64,000 nucleotides of DNA from Rhizopus sp. PT2906. Taxonomy: Eukaryota > Mucoromycota > Mucoromycetes > Mucorales > Rhizopodaceae. How positions within the stretch are numbered: the first letter of the stretch is position 1; each line of letters opens with the position of its first letter. The notes beneath the pieces were generated by a model. That model made no database searches and had not been told where the DNA came from. It saw only the letters and a program-made list of their open reading frames with translations. This document shows, one piece after another, positions 1 to 10,035 of this stretch. The stretch is from assembly GCA_025529335.1 (NCBI GenBank), contig JAMYHX010000081.1, positions 52,029-116,028 on the forward strand, in the 5' to 3' direction. The position numbers and the translations under genes were made by a program.

Positions 1-413
1 CTTATTCTGCACCTTTTTCTCCTACAGACAATCATCATGGCCGATACGTATCTGGTCCCTACGATGCATGTTGCTATTGCTACTGTTGTCCTCCTCCTGT
101 TGATCTACCTCAACATAATATAACATTTAATAGTCATCGTCGATCAAACTCGGCCGAGATGGTTTTTACACCACAAGAATTTAAAAGAGCCAGGTCAAAT
201 ACAACATCCGGATACCCAAGCAAGGAAATGGAACCACGTCGACGATATCACTGTCATTTATGTAGAAAGTCATTTTTACGTCCTTCTTCACTCAAGACAC
301 ACAACTATTCACACACAGGGGAGAAGCCGTTCAAATGTCCGTACGTTGGTTGTGACCGTAGTTTCAGTGTACACAGCAATATGCGACGCCACCTGCGTAC
401 GCATGATTGCTGA
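1..413 (+). CDS. C2H2 zinc-finger protein, 5' end outside window
   Basis: The frame ending at TGA 411-413 is open back to the window edge, so the gene probably starts to the left. A possible intron acceptor (CTACAG, ending near base 28) means the first bases may be intronic. Two classical C2H2 fingers sit at the C-terminus: CHLC...HNYSH, then the linker TGEKP, then CPYVGC...HLRTH. The protein ends two residues after the last finger. A TGEKP-linked tandem pair at the extreme C-terminus is typical of fungal DNA-binding regulators of the Msn2/Azf1 kind. The target cannot be inferred. Upstream sequence is Cys/Tyr/Pro-rich and low in complexity. The ATG at 159 is internal and not necessarily the start. 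Confidence 0.75.
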   Translation, partial: YSAPFSPTDNHHGRYVSGPYDACCYCYCCPPPVDLPQHNITFNSHRRSNSAEMVFTPQEFKRARSNTTSGYPSKEMEPRRRYHCHLCRKSFLRPSSLKTHNYSHTGEKPFKCPYVGCDRSFSVHSNMRRHLRTHDC

Positions 414-740
414 TGGATCATCTTTCCTCCTTGTTTGTAACATATGTGTACATAGTACGAATCATCTCAAACGAGAGAAAACCTTGTCTGTGCATGATGA
501 AACAGAGTTATATTGACAAAATATAAAGTTTGTACAACAAATAATAAACACGCCTCTCTCTCTCTCTCCTTTTGTTTTATCGAAAACAGGTTTTGTTCTT
601 GAAAATCATTCGGTTTTAATTTTAGTATCACTGCATGATTGTTTGTATACTTTATGCTTTCCCCCCTTTTTTTATTATACTCATTTGTATACATTTATAC
701 AAGTATTGAAACGATTTATTCAAAAAAAGAGAAAAAAAAT
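414..740. other. gap between two 3' ends, no gene seen
   Basis: This is the shared 3' flank of the zinc-finger gene (+) and GAPDH (-). It holds a short CT microsatellite near 553-569 and A/T runs. The only open frames are low-complexity or antisense shadows. Confidence 0.6.
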
Positions 741-1742
741 TTACAACGTTTTGGCAATATGTTGAACCAAGTCAACTACTCTGCAACTATAACCCTTTTC
801 GTTATCGTACCAAGCGATCAATTTGACAAAGGTAGGTGTCAATTGAATACCAGCATTAGCATCAAAGACACTGCTATGTTCTTCACCAATGAAATCAGTA
901 GATACCACAGAATCTTCCGTGTAATCCAGAATACCCTTCAATGGACCTTGAGAAGCCTCCTTGATAGCCTTCTTGATGTCGTCATATGAAGTTTCTTTTT
1001 CCAAGTTGACTGTCAAATCGACAACAGAGACATCACTTGTGGGCACACGGAAGGCCATACCGGTCAACTTACCATTTAGCTCGGGAATGACCTTACCTAC
1101 AGCCTTGGCAGCACCGGTTGTGGAAGGAATGATATTAGAGTAAGCAGCACGGCCACCACGCCAGTCCTTGTGAGAGGGGCCATCGACGGTCTTTTGGGTT
1201 GCTGTGGTTGCGTGAACAGTGGTCATCAAACCTTCCTTGATACCAAACTTTTCATGAATGACCTTGGCCAGAGGAGCCAAACAGTTAGTGGTACAGGAGG
1301 CGTTAGAGACAATCTTTTGATCAGCCTTATATTTGTCCAAGTTGACACCACAGACATACATGGGTGCATCGGGAGAGGGAGCAGTGATGACGACCTTCTT
1401 GGCGCCGCCCTTCAAGTGGTTTCCAGCAGCTTCCATAGACAAGAATACACCGGTGGATTCGACTACGACATCAACACCGTCTTTGCCCCAGGGAATATTG
1501 GCTGGTTCCTTTTCATTGTGGACATGAATCTTGTGACCATCGACAACCAAATAACCGTCTTTGGCTTCGACATGTCCCTTGAAACGACCATGAACAGTAT
1601 CATATTTGAGCATGTAGACCATATAGTCCAAAGAGATGAAGGGGTCATTGATAGATACGACTTCGACACCTTGCTTTTCGCGAGCAGCACGGAAGACAAT
1701 ACGGCCGATACGACCAAAACCGTTGATTCCAATTTTAACCAT
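741..1742 (-). CDS. gpd: glyceraldehyde-3-phosphate dehydrogenase
   Basis: Complete 333-aa NAD-dependent GAPDH, which oxidises glyceraldehyde-3-phosphate to 1,3-bisphosphoglycerate in cytosolic glycolysis. The N-terminal Rossmann motif GINGFGRIGR is at residues 5-14. The catalytic motif SNASCTTNC places the nucleophile at Cys150, and the general base is His177 in VHATTATQ. The C-terminal WYDNEKGYS motif is intact. Length matches the family and no frame breaks are seen. It has no introns, unlike almost every other long gene in this window. Codon choice is biased to C/T-ending codons, as expected for a highly expressed gene. A TATA box lies about 55 bp upstream. The long open frame on the opposite strand is an antisense shadow. 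Confidence 0.97.
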   Translation of the reverse strand: MVKIGINGFGRIGRIVFRAAREKQGVEVVSINDPFISLDYMVYMLKYDTVHGRFKGHVEAKDGYLVVDGHKIHVHNEKEPANIPWGKDGVDVVVESTGVFLSMEAAGNHLKGGAKKVVITAPSPDAPMYVCGVNLDKYKADQKIVSNASCTTNCLAPLAKVIHEKFGIKEGLMTTVHATTATQKTVDGPSHKDWRGGRAAYSNIIPSTTGAAKAVGKVIPELNGKLTGMAFRVPTSDVSVVDLTVNLEKETSYDDIKKAIKEASQGPLKGILDYTEDSVVSTDFIGEEHSSVFDANAGIQLTPTFVKLIAWYDNEKGYSCRVVDLVQHIAKTL

Positions 1743-1797
1743 CTTTAAAATATATATTTACAGTTAAAAGAATATGAAAGACATCCCTTTTACTCTG

Positions 1798-1806
1798 CTT
1801 TATATA
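1798..1806 (-). promoter_or_regulatory. TATA box of the GAPDH gene
   Basis: The minus strand reads TATATAAAG about 55 bp upstream of the GAPDH ATG, a spacing that leaves a short 5' UTR. This is a sequence match only. Confidence 0.55.
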
Positions 1807-2522
1807 ACCTCAAAAGCCATGTTTCGGTTGTTGAAACAAATGATGTCTTTCTGACTACATTGATATTTCTTCTTAAACACTGCACGATAAGAAGTGATAA
1901 GATGATTATTTTTTGACTTTAGAGACTTTTATCAGAACATATCTTCTCTTTTTATCTTGTTCTCTCTCTTTGCTTTCTTTCATCAAAAGATATATAAACC
2001 TTTTTTCATGTTACATTCATGCTGTTTGTATGTTATTACATCATCCAGTGTCTAAACCCTTTCCTTTTAGAATAACTTTAAATGCCCGAAAAGGTCGAGG
2101 TCCGTTCTCTACAGAGGAAGAACAAATGAGGATTATCATTTGTAAGCAGCTTGTATACAATCTAATTTGTATGATGTTTGTTGCTGTATTGATTTAATTT
2201 CTTATAGAAAATGTATTCTGGCGCGACCAAGATTGATCTTTATCAGCTTTAGAGTGCAATAAACCACATATGTTAAAGGTTGACATTTACACTTTATTCA
2301 CTGATAAAAAATGATAATTTCAGACAACAAAAAATAATAAAATATACAACAAATAATAAAAAAGAGAGCCCACAAGAAGCAAAAGAACAAATAAATAAAT
2401 AATTAGTAAATCAGTTATTTACATTGATATTAAGTACTTGCATTATAAAGAAGAGGATTTATAAGAGAAAAAAAGGGACAAGAAAAGTGAGTAAACTTAT
2501 AAAAGAGATCATTAATATCTTA
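1807..2522. other. gene-poor stretch with a possible Myb-like fragment
   Basis: No complete gene is seen. On the + strand around 2071-2140 one frame contains GRGPFSTEEEQ, which resembles the start of a Myb/SANT repeat, followed by a GTAAGC donor-like site. The reading frame stops immediately under every splice I tried, so this is at most a relic. The rest is A/T-rich. Confidence 0.35.
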
Positions 2523-2840
2523 CCCGAAGCGCATCATGGGTTGGGCCAGCGATAACTGGCCCGGACAAGCGAAGAAGAGAAAGAGAGCGAATGGGACCAA
2601 GGTTTGGTAAGAATCAAACTACCCCCAGCTAGCACCGGCACTGTTTCGATTTTGATTTATAACACTACATATTAGTTTTTTACAAGAGTAAAGAATATAA
2701 CATACCTTAGGGCTAGCTGGGGAATAGCTGATCTTACTTTTTGGTCCAAAGAAGAAGAAGAAAAGAAAAAGAAAAGTCAAGATCAGACTATTTAAACAAA
2801 GTCTCCAACAACTTTTCATTTTGTATAAAGTCTTGACCAC
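2523..2840 (-). ncRNA. candidate spliced structured transcript
   Basis: The minus strand has a TATA-like box at 2872-2880. A well-formed 65-bp intron at 2641-2705 has donor GTATGT, a CTAAT branch-like site and acceptor ACAG. Splicing would bring CCCCAGCTAGC (2712-2722) and GCTAGCTGGGG (2623-2633) together as an 11-bp hairpin with a 13-nt loop. A second perfect hairpin (GGGCCAG / CTGGCCC, 2543-2562) lies downstream. The only peptide option, starting at 2840, is a Phe/Leu-rich hydrophobic stretch that stops three codons into exon 2. I do not recognise the RNA. Transcript ends are guesses. Confidence 0.25.
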
Positions 2841-2871
2841 ATTTATCTTTTCTCAAAAATATGAAGCTCAT

Positions 2872-2880
2872 TTTATATAT
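2872..2880 (-). promoter_or_regulatory. TATA-like box upstream of the candidate RNA
   Basis: The minus strand reads TATATAAA about 35 bp upstream of position 2840. It supports transcription of the candidate spliced RNA only if a start site follows at the usual spacing. Confidence 0.35.
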
Positions 2881-3347
2881 TATTACATGTTGTCTTTTTA
2901 AACAATAAAAAAGACATAAAGTGTTTAATTGTTATTGATCTTGTAATGTGTGCGAATAGTTTCTGAAAAAGGTGTATCTAAGCATTTTATGCGAGAATAC
3001 CCAAACAGAACCCTTTAAAATCATTCAGGTTCAAACTATTAGAATCTTCATTGGTTCTTGTTATCAGTGCGAATATTGGTCCATGTCATCCACTGCAACT
3101 TTTTTAGAAAACAAACATAATTCCCCGTTACTATCCTCCTTTGCTCGTATGCATGGCAAGGGTACGTTTCATGTTAATATTAAAGGCAATCTAGAATGAC
3201 ACAGCTTCTCATAAAGTCCCCTTTATCATATTGTTGTCTTCATTTTGATGAGCTTTAATCTTTTTTGTCTTTATGCACCCAACACTGGTGTTACAATTGT
3301 TCCCTCGGGTAAACCTTTTGTTTTCTTTTTCATTTTCTTTTTACAAG
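2881..3347. other. intergenic, upstream of L2HGDH
   Basis: No gene recognised. It ends in a T-rich tract just before the L2HGDH start codon. A 75-codon open frame at 2972-3199 has no family resemblance. Confidence 0.5.
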
Positions 3348-4623
3348 ATGCACAAATGGCTTCGACATGTCAAAAAGTATTCAACTGTAGTTCCTGATTT
3401 ACAAGTAGACAACATCATCATTGGCGGTGGTGTTGTCGGTTTAGCCCTGGGTGAAAAATTGACAAGAGAGAGACCGACAGAGACGACGTTTGTTGTAGAG
3501 AAAAACAAGTTGATAGGACAAGAGACAAGGTTAATATATATTGTTAGGTCCAATAGGATACATCAGACAAAACAAGACTGATCATGTGTGTATATATATA
3601 TATAGTTCGAGAAATAGTGAAGTGATCCATGCTGGTATCTATTACCCAGAAGAGAGTTTAAAGACACGACTCTGCATCGAGGGAAACAGAAAGATGTATA
3701 AGCTATTGGCTCAGAAAGGAATACCACATAAACAGATTGGTAAATGGGTCGTTGCCCAGGACGCAAGTCAAGAGGCGTACCTGAAACAGCTTCATGCCAA
3801 GGCTACCCGATTAGGCGTGCCCACGTATTTCCTTAGTCTGGACGAAGCCAAACGTCAGGAACCTCATGTTCATATCGGTCGTGCTGTCCTTGTGTCGCCA
3901 TCGACAGGTATTCTAGACTCGCATGCACTGATGAGCTATTTAGAGCAGAACGTTGAGGTCGCGTTGGCAACCGAGGTCAAGGCCATTCGTCCTCAACAGC
4001 CAGGGTACCTCTTACAGCTAGTCACTAACCAGATCCAGTCTTGGGTTCTGGCTCGACGCGTCTTTAATGCTGCCGGGCTTCATGCAGATAAAATCGGCCA
4101 GATGCTTCAGCTGCCTTATCGTTTGTACTATGCTCGTGGACATTATTATCGCTCAACTGACACTCAGCTGCAAGTGAATCATCTCATCTATCCTTGCCCT
4201 GAAAAGAATCTCGCCGGTTTGGGCACTCACCTCACTCTCGATCTCGCTGGCCATCTCAAGTTTGGCCCTGACGTGCAGTACATTAATGATCCCAATGACT
4301 ATCAAGTGCCAGAGGACGAGGCAAAGAAGGACGCTTTTGTCAAGGCCATTCGAACCTATTTACCGTCACTTAATCCAGAAAAGCTGCATCCTGATTATTC
4401 TGGTATAAGGCAAGTTCATTCTACACCATAAAAAAAAAAACTCATTGTGTATATACTTAGGCCAAAACTTGCTGGACCAGGTGAGCCGTTTAGAGACTTT
4501 ATCATCAAGGAAGAGCGTGAGGCAAACTTGGATAACTTTTTTACACTGATGGGTATTGAAAGTCCTGGGTTAACATCTTCACTTGCAATTGCAGATTACG
4601 TTTATGAATTAATAAGAAAATGA
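3348..4623 (+). CDS. L2HGDH: L-2-hydroxyglutarate dehydrogenase, mitochondrial
   Basis: FAD-dependent enzyme that oxidises the metabolic by-product L-2-hydroxyglutarate to 2-oxoglutarate. Exons are 3348-3529, 3606-4409 and 4461-4623, giving 382 aa. The N-terminus (MHKWLRHVKKYST) is basic and amphipathic, fitting mitochondrial import. The FAD Rossmann motif IIIGGGVVGLALGEKL follows. The family motif SSRNSEVIHAGIYYP is created exactly by splicing exon 1 to exon 2, which fixes that junction. The C-terminus reads HPDYSGIRPKLAGPG across the second junction. The second intron begins GCAAGT rather than GT, and only that choice keeps the conserved IRPKL. An upstream in-frame ATG at 3273 is less likely as the start. 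Confidence 0.92.
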
Positions 4624-4761
4624 TACCAGTTTAACTATTAAGAGATATACAGCTACTGTCATATGCGTATATGTATATATATATGTGTGTGTGCGCGTGT
4701 GTGCCGTTGTGGGTGTATAATATAAATAGATAAAGATGTAAATACAATCATTTACGTTATT

Positions 4762-6268
4762 TTATCGTGTTTCTTTGATATGACCATTATTTTCAATTGT
4801 TTGCTCCTTTTTCCGCAGCTCATCAAAGTAAGGATCTACATAAAAAAGAATGAGCCAAGTACTCTTTTAAGATGTTATCTTACGTTGTAATGCATCACTT
4901 GCTGTAATACGCTTTTCGGGAGGGTACTCCAAAAGACGCTAGTAGAACAATTAGTTCTATATCACATTCTAAACCATCCACTGGACTTACCTTTAGCAGA
5001 TCAATGCCAAGTGAATCCAATTTAGGTAAAAGGGTCTCTAAAGGTATCCTTGGAAATATCTCAAAATCACGCTAATGGATAATGCATGAGTGTTTGTGTT
5101 AATCCATGTCCTATAAAGACATTACCTTGTACTCTGGAAGTTGAGATACTTTTGGCCACGTTTCTTCTGTGGGTGTACCTAGCACTTTAAATATCCTTTG
5201 CAGTTGATCCGAGATTGAGTTGCCTGGGAACAGCGGTCTTCCAGAGGCCATTTCAGCAAAGATACAACCTGCAGACCATAAATCAATTGAAGTTGAATAT
5301 TGACGAGATCCCATCAAGACATCAGGTGCTCTGTACCATAGAGTGACCACCTAATATGTATATATATATATATATATATAGATCAATAAGTGTATAATGT
5401 ATATGTATGTAAATGTTACCTCATGTGAATAGCTTCTTACTGGGATACCGTATGCTCTAGCCAAACCAAAATCGCCCAATTTCAATTCTCCTTTCTAAAT
5501 TAATAGTTAGAGGATATTCTCTCCTTCTTTTATATATTAATCGTACTTTATTAATCAATAAGTTTTGAGGCTTCAGGTCCTATGATGAATGATATTAGTC
5601 AGTGTGTTGAAGGATTATTTGATATACTTTACTCTGTGCAAGACTCTATGAGCGTGACAAAATGCGATACCTTTCAACAGTTGATACATCAATTGCTATA
5701 ATTCAATGAGCCTATTGTGTATGGGTGCAAAACTAGGTGTTATTTTTACCTTCAAAGTCAAGACATCAATATCTCCACCATAAGAATCAAGAAACTTTTT
5801 GAGGTCAGAGTCCAAATATTCAAATATCAGTGTCAGTTTCTTTTCTGTATGCAACACATCATAAAGTCTATGAATAGTTTGAGAACAAAGTTGGTGGTTT
5901 GCCTGTATGTATTTTACCTTAGGATATTTGGGTGTTTTAGTTCCTTTAGTAGAGAGATTTCACGAATGGCTGTACAAGGTACCTTTATATATAATTTAAC
6001 ACATTAATATTTTAAATCATCTACAATATTACTTACGCCTTCTTCTTCATTATCAAGTCGAATACGCTTTAAAGCAACCACTTCATTTGTTTCTCTATTT
6101 TGTGCTTTATAAACAATACCGTAGGTACCTTATGAAATATTAATCATATGTTGAATACACCATTAACACAAACAAACCTTCACCAAGCTTCTCTATTTTC
6201 TTTAATAAAACAGAAAGGTCAATCTTTGCTTTATTGTTAATTAGTTTTCATACTTGATATTTATCCAT
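4762..6268 (-). CDS. CDK5-like cyclin-dependent kinase, 12 exons
   Basis: Proline-directed Ser/Thr kinase whose activity would need a cyclin partner. Joining 12 exons through consistent splice phases gives 305 aa. The Gly loop is GEGTYG, the ATP lysine is K33, the catalytic aspartate is D126 in HRDLKPQN, and DFG starts at D144. The activation loop carries Ser159 instead of Thr, as in CDK5 and Pho85. The alpha-C helix reads PCTAIRE, whereas animal CDK5 has PSSALRE and Cdk1 has PSTAIRE. The closest family by overall sequence is CDK5 (RETNEVVALKR, GIPVRSYS, LFPGN). Eleven short introns split it; one contains a (TA)n tract. A second, intronless CDK lies about 5.7 kb downstream. Confidence 0.92.
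5356..5380. repeat. (TA)n microsatellite in a CDK5-like intron
   Basis: About 25 bp of alternating TA/AT lies near the acceptor end of the intron that precedes the exon starting VVTLWYRAPD. Confidence 0.8.
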
Positions 6269-6456
6269 TTTGTCGTCTAATTAAAGGAAAAAAAAAAAAA
6301 AAAGGAAAAAGATAGATTTTTTAATTGTGTATGTGTTCGCACTTCAATTTCCTAGGCGCACCCCTCTTTACTATCTCAAAAAGTTTGCTCACAAGTTTAA
6401 AGATGATACAATAATACGCTTTTTATTTAATATACATTGCAAGTCTGTGTGACTTT

Positions 6457-7206
6457 TTAGGAGGCACTTTTTCTTAATTCTTCCAATAACAGTTTTGTCA
6501 CCATCTCTCTTAGCTCTTCTTCATTTGCAAATTCCCCTCCTTGTTCTTCAATTCTATTAATGATTTCTTGCATCTTGTTTGCCACTTCTGGATCATAATC
6601 TTCATCATTATTATCATGTTGAACATGAGCCAGAGATATATCTTCCAAATCTTCTGTTGGCAATACTTCCTTGGTAATATTTGCCAAATATTCTGCTACT
6701 TCTTTCCATCCTTCTTGAAATGCTGTCAGAGCTGGTGTGAATCCATCTTCATTGACTTTTTTAGGATCAGCACCACGATCAAGCAAGATCTGTGCCATTT
6801 CCACTGTCTCTGCTACAAACAAGGGTGTATCTTTATCAAAATCTTCTACATTCACATCAGCTCCTTTATCCAGCAAATATTTCACAATTTCGGTTTGATT
6901 ATATGATACTGCTGCGTGCCTAAACAACAACCAATTGAGTATGTCATCATTATGATCAACTGTTATTTACATTGCTGTATAACCAAATTGATCATGACTA
7001 TTTACATCCATGCCACCTTCAATCAATTCCTATTGAACACATGAATATACTTTTCTATTTGTTATTCTTATTGAAACTTGCCTTGACTCGATCGAGTTGA
7101 CCGTCACCTAAACTTGATGTTAATTATATCCTTGTTTATTTGTAAACAATGGCTCTTCCTTACCTGCTGCTACCCATAAGTTGTCTTGTGAAGTAGGTGC
7201 TCTCAT
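6457..7206 (-). CDS. ankyrin-repeat protein
   Basis: Four exons (7164-7206, 7082-7107, 6971-7029, 6457-6919) give 196 aa. The N-terminus MRAPTSQDNLWVAAGDG is followed by ankyrin helices: LDRVKELIEGG, the repeat YTAMHAAVSYNQTEIVKYLL, and a degenerate repeat ending LLDRGADPKK. The C-terminus is acidic and helical (IINRIEEQ...). It resembles short two- to four-repeat fungal ankyrin proteins of unknown role; ankyrin repeats generally bind other proteins. The intron 7030-7081 has a GC donor (AAG|GCAAGT), the only choice that keeps the DRVKELI helix in frame. Confidence 0.88.
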
Positions 7207-7367
7207 TTGAAAAAAAATCGCTATGAAAAGTGTAAAAAAGCACGAAAAGTCTTTTCTTTTTTATGCAAGTGGCTTGTTCCATCTCCTCTTTAAAAAGGTC
7301 ACGTCGTACAATAAGGTACCATTCTTTACCTTTTTCGTTTTCTTTTTCTACAGACTTTGGAAATATA

Positions 7368-7517
7368 ATGGGCCACTTTATTAAAGTACTTTTGGTCCTA
7401 TTTTCGATTACATTTATTCTTTTTTCCCCAACAGCGGTAAGTAACAATGTACTTGATGACGAAGGAATAGAAGTAACAACTTTCATTCCGGAACAGTCAT
7501 TCTCATTGATATCATGA
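7368..7517 (+). CDS. possible small secreted peptide
   Basis: A 49-codon open frame starts with a clear signal-peptide-like segment (VLLVLFSITFILFSPTAVS) and continues with a short polar tail. A pyrimidine-rich CTACAG tract precedes the ATG, as before many genes here. A GTAAGT donor sits right after the predicted cleavage region, so the gene may instead be spliced onward to an exon I could not identify. The opposite strand is also open (7160-7576), which weakens the case. No family recognised. Confidence 0.25.
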   Translation: MGHFIKVLLVLFSITFILFSPTAVSNNVLDDEGIEVTTFIPEQSFSLIS

Positions 7518-8193
7518 AATCGGAGAAAACTTGCCGTATACTTGTCAGCTAATGAAATAATGGTCACTTTACGCATAAATGAAATGGCTCGTGTAGTTTT
7601 TTTTTAGAGTGAAATAAAAGTAATCAATACATCGAGATATACAAATGTTGTCGAGTCTCTATTGAAAACCACAACTTGAGTTTGTATACAATCATTTTAG
7701 ACTGCACTAATTTGATTTCATTGTAACAAAGAATATAGAGTATATTGGATTTGGTATCAGAAGGGATAGAATGATTCAACATCCTAGACCGTTCTGGTTG
7801 TCTGTAAAAGTAGCATAAGCAACTCTATAACTTTGGGCCATTGTATTCATCTAATGCAATGATATGCTTTTGTTACTGTGTCATGAAGTGAACCAATACG
7901 GCCATATTTGAGAGTGGATTTGCTTGGAGGCGTTTGGCTATGGGATCACTGTTTTAGACAACGATCATAATGTAAAGTTTTCGCTTCGAGACTGTCTGCT
8001 CGAAAACCCATTATTGTATTTAGCTTTGTAATAGCATCAGACAAAGTAAGAATACGACGAGACTATGTGTATGTTTAATCAGAATAAAGCACAGTCTACA
8101 TTTATATATTCAAACATGTGAGCAAATACATTTCTTTGTTCTAAAACCCGACCACTATTTTAAAAATATAAGTGCTGTATTTTCTTTACAAGG
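7518..8193. other. intergenic, possible minor coding relic
   Basis: No intact gene. On the minus strand around 7963-8052 a short open stretch (LNTIMGFRADSLEAKT) looks protein-like but is isolated and unrecognised. Confidence 0.4.
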
Positions 8194-9774
8194 ATGACAG
8201 AGAAAGAACACAAGACAACAAAGGTTTATTTATATAAAAGAGAGAGACAAAGAGAGAAACTGATTGTATAAAGAAAAGAAAGCAGGGTTACAGGATATAG
8301 AAAAGAGTCAGTTCCAATTACTTGAACAAGTAAAAGATTTAAAACATCAATTAAAGCAAAAGACCGATGAATGCAACGCGCTTCAAGACAAGTTGAATAC
8401 AAAAACAAGTAAGAGAAATATAAAATGTATTTAAATGTACTAATGAGTCTTCATTAGCTGAACACGAAGAAAAGTTGAAAAAGATGCGAGGTACAGAATA
8501 AATGAACTTGGCATTTAATAATATCAATAGAAATATTTGGACAGGCTACCAAAAGCATAGACAACTATCGAGCAACGATTGCCTCGCAGAAAAAGGAAAT
8601 TGAAGAATTAAAGTGTCAACTGGAAGAGTATCAAAGTAAAGAAGAGAAATATAATATAGACTTGACGTCAAATCAATGTAATCCATCCATGATAATACAA
8701 GTTGAATTCTATTGACTATTTAAAATAGCAACCTTAGAAGTATTGAAAAGAGAAAAGGATTCGGCAGAGGAGAGGATGGAGAACTATGTAAGGTTCTTGA
8801 GACAATGTATGTATAATTACTCATTTTAAAATAGAAAGCTGAAAATGAGCAATTATCCAGTCAGATAGACACTATAAAAAAGGAGTTTGAGCAATACAAG
8901 AAACGAGCACGTAAACTATTAGAAAAGAACAAGGAAGAGCAACAAGATATGACTAGAATGCATCAACTAGAGAAACAGTTACAAGAACTAGAACAGTAAA
9001 TTATAAGAGCACACGTACAATATGGAATATATACTGATCATCAATAGAAAATATGAGGCAGAATGTGGCAAAAAGTCTGAACAGCAATTAGTCTTGGAGA
9101 GAGACTTGCGCAAGGCTATTGATCATATCAATGAACTAGAAGCACATCAAGCGACGTTATTAAAGGAAAAGAGTACAAACGAATCACAGCTGAGTCGATT
9201 ACGACAAGTATCTGCGCGTGATAAGTCTAGGATAGAGTCACTTGAACATTCCTATCAGCAAATATTAGATCAGCTCAAACAACAAAACCACAGCCATCAA
9301 AAGGACATACATGAGCTACAAGATAAAATAGAGCAATTAGAAAAGGAAAATAGTCACTTGATGCAATTAAAGCAACAACCCATAGATGCTTCCAAAGAGC
9401 AAACAAGACTAGAAAGAGAATTACAGGAATTACGTATTTCATTACATGAATATGAATGTGACAATAGATCCTTGAGACGTCAGGAACAATTGTTAAAGAG
9501 CGAAATAAGGTAAAAAATAGATGATTTGTTTGAATCTTCTTACTTATATAAATAATAGGAAAATGAATGCGGTTGATAAGCAGCAAAATATGAGTATTGA
9601 ATACTTGAAAAATGTCATTTTAAAGTTTTTGGTGTCTGATAATAAGCAGGTAAAAAAGGTTATAGTTTAAAAAGTCATTTGCTTACATAATCTTAGTCCA
9701 TGGTACCTGTTATTTCTAAGCTGTTATGCTTGAACGAAACGGAAACAGTTGATTTAAAAAATAGCTGTTATTAA
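8194..9774 (+). CDS. golgin with C-terminal GRIP domain
   Basis: Nine exons joined in phase (8194-8223, 8279-8408, 8458-8490, 8531-8677, 8729-8787, 8835-8995, 9048-9509, 9559-9649, 9697-9774) give 396 aa. Residues from about 15 to 340 are almost continuous coiled coil rich in E, Q, K and L. The C-terminus holds a GRIP domain: SIEYLKNVILKFL with its key Tyr, then MVPVISKLLCLNETET. GRIP domains bind Arl1-GTP on trans-Golgi membranes, so the likely role is vesicle tethering, as for yeast Imh1. The first exon and its AAAAG acceptor are the least certain parts. Several introns are only 40-55 bp. Confidence 0.85.
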
Positions 9775-10035
9775 ATCCTATGCGTGTGTACTTTTCCCTT
9801 TTTTATAAATCCTCTCCCCTCCTATTTTCTAATGAAAGGAGGAGAAAGAAAGAGAGAAAGAGAGAGAATCAATTTCCGCTGTAGCTGAGCGACAATTTAT
9901 TTTAACTCGTGTGCGTGTGCAGTGTGCTTTAATTGCCTTTGAAATTTTTTTTTTCTATTGCGGGACAAGAAGATCTTTCTACATCCTTCATCAGTTCTCT
10001 TTTTTTTTTTTTTTCTTCTTATTTAAAATCTAATA

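Noticed and set aside
1170..1748. 192-codon open frame on the + strand opposite GAPDH
   Set aside because: Antisense shadow of a highly biased gene; it encodes no recognisable motif and GAPDH on the other strand is certain.
5356..5380. Alternating TA tracts here, at 28258 and at 47442 as possible origins or element ends
   Set aside because: Simple microsatellites, two of them within introns; nothing else supports a special role.
7160..7576. 138-codon open frame on the minus strand upstream of the ankyrin gene
   Set aside because: It covers the ankyrin promoter, has no family resemblance and stops just past the ankyrin start.
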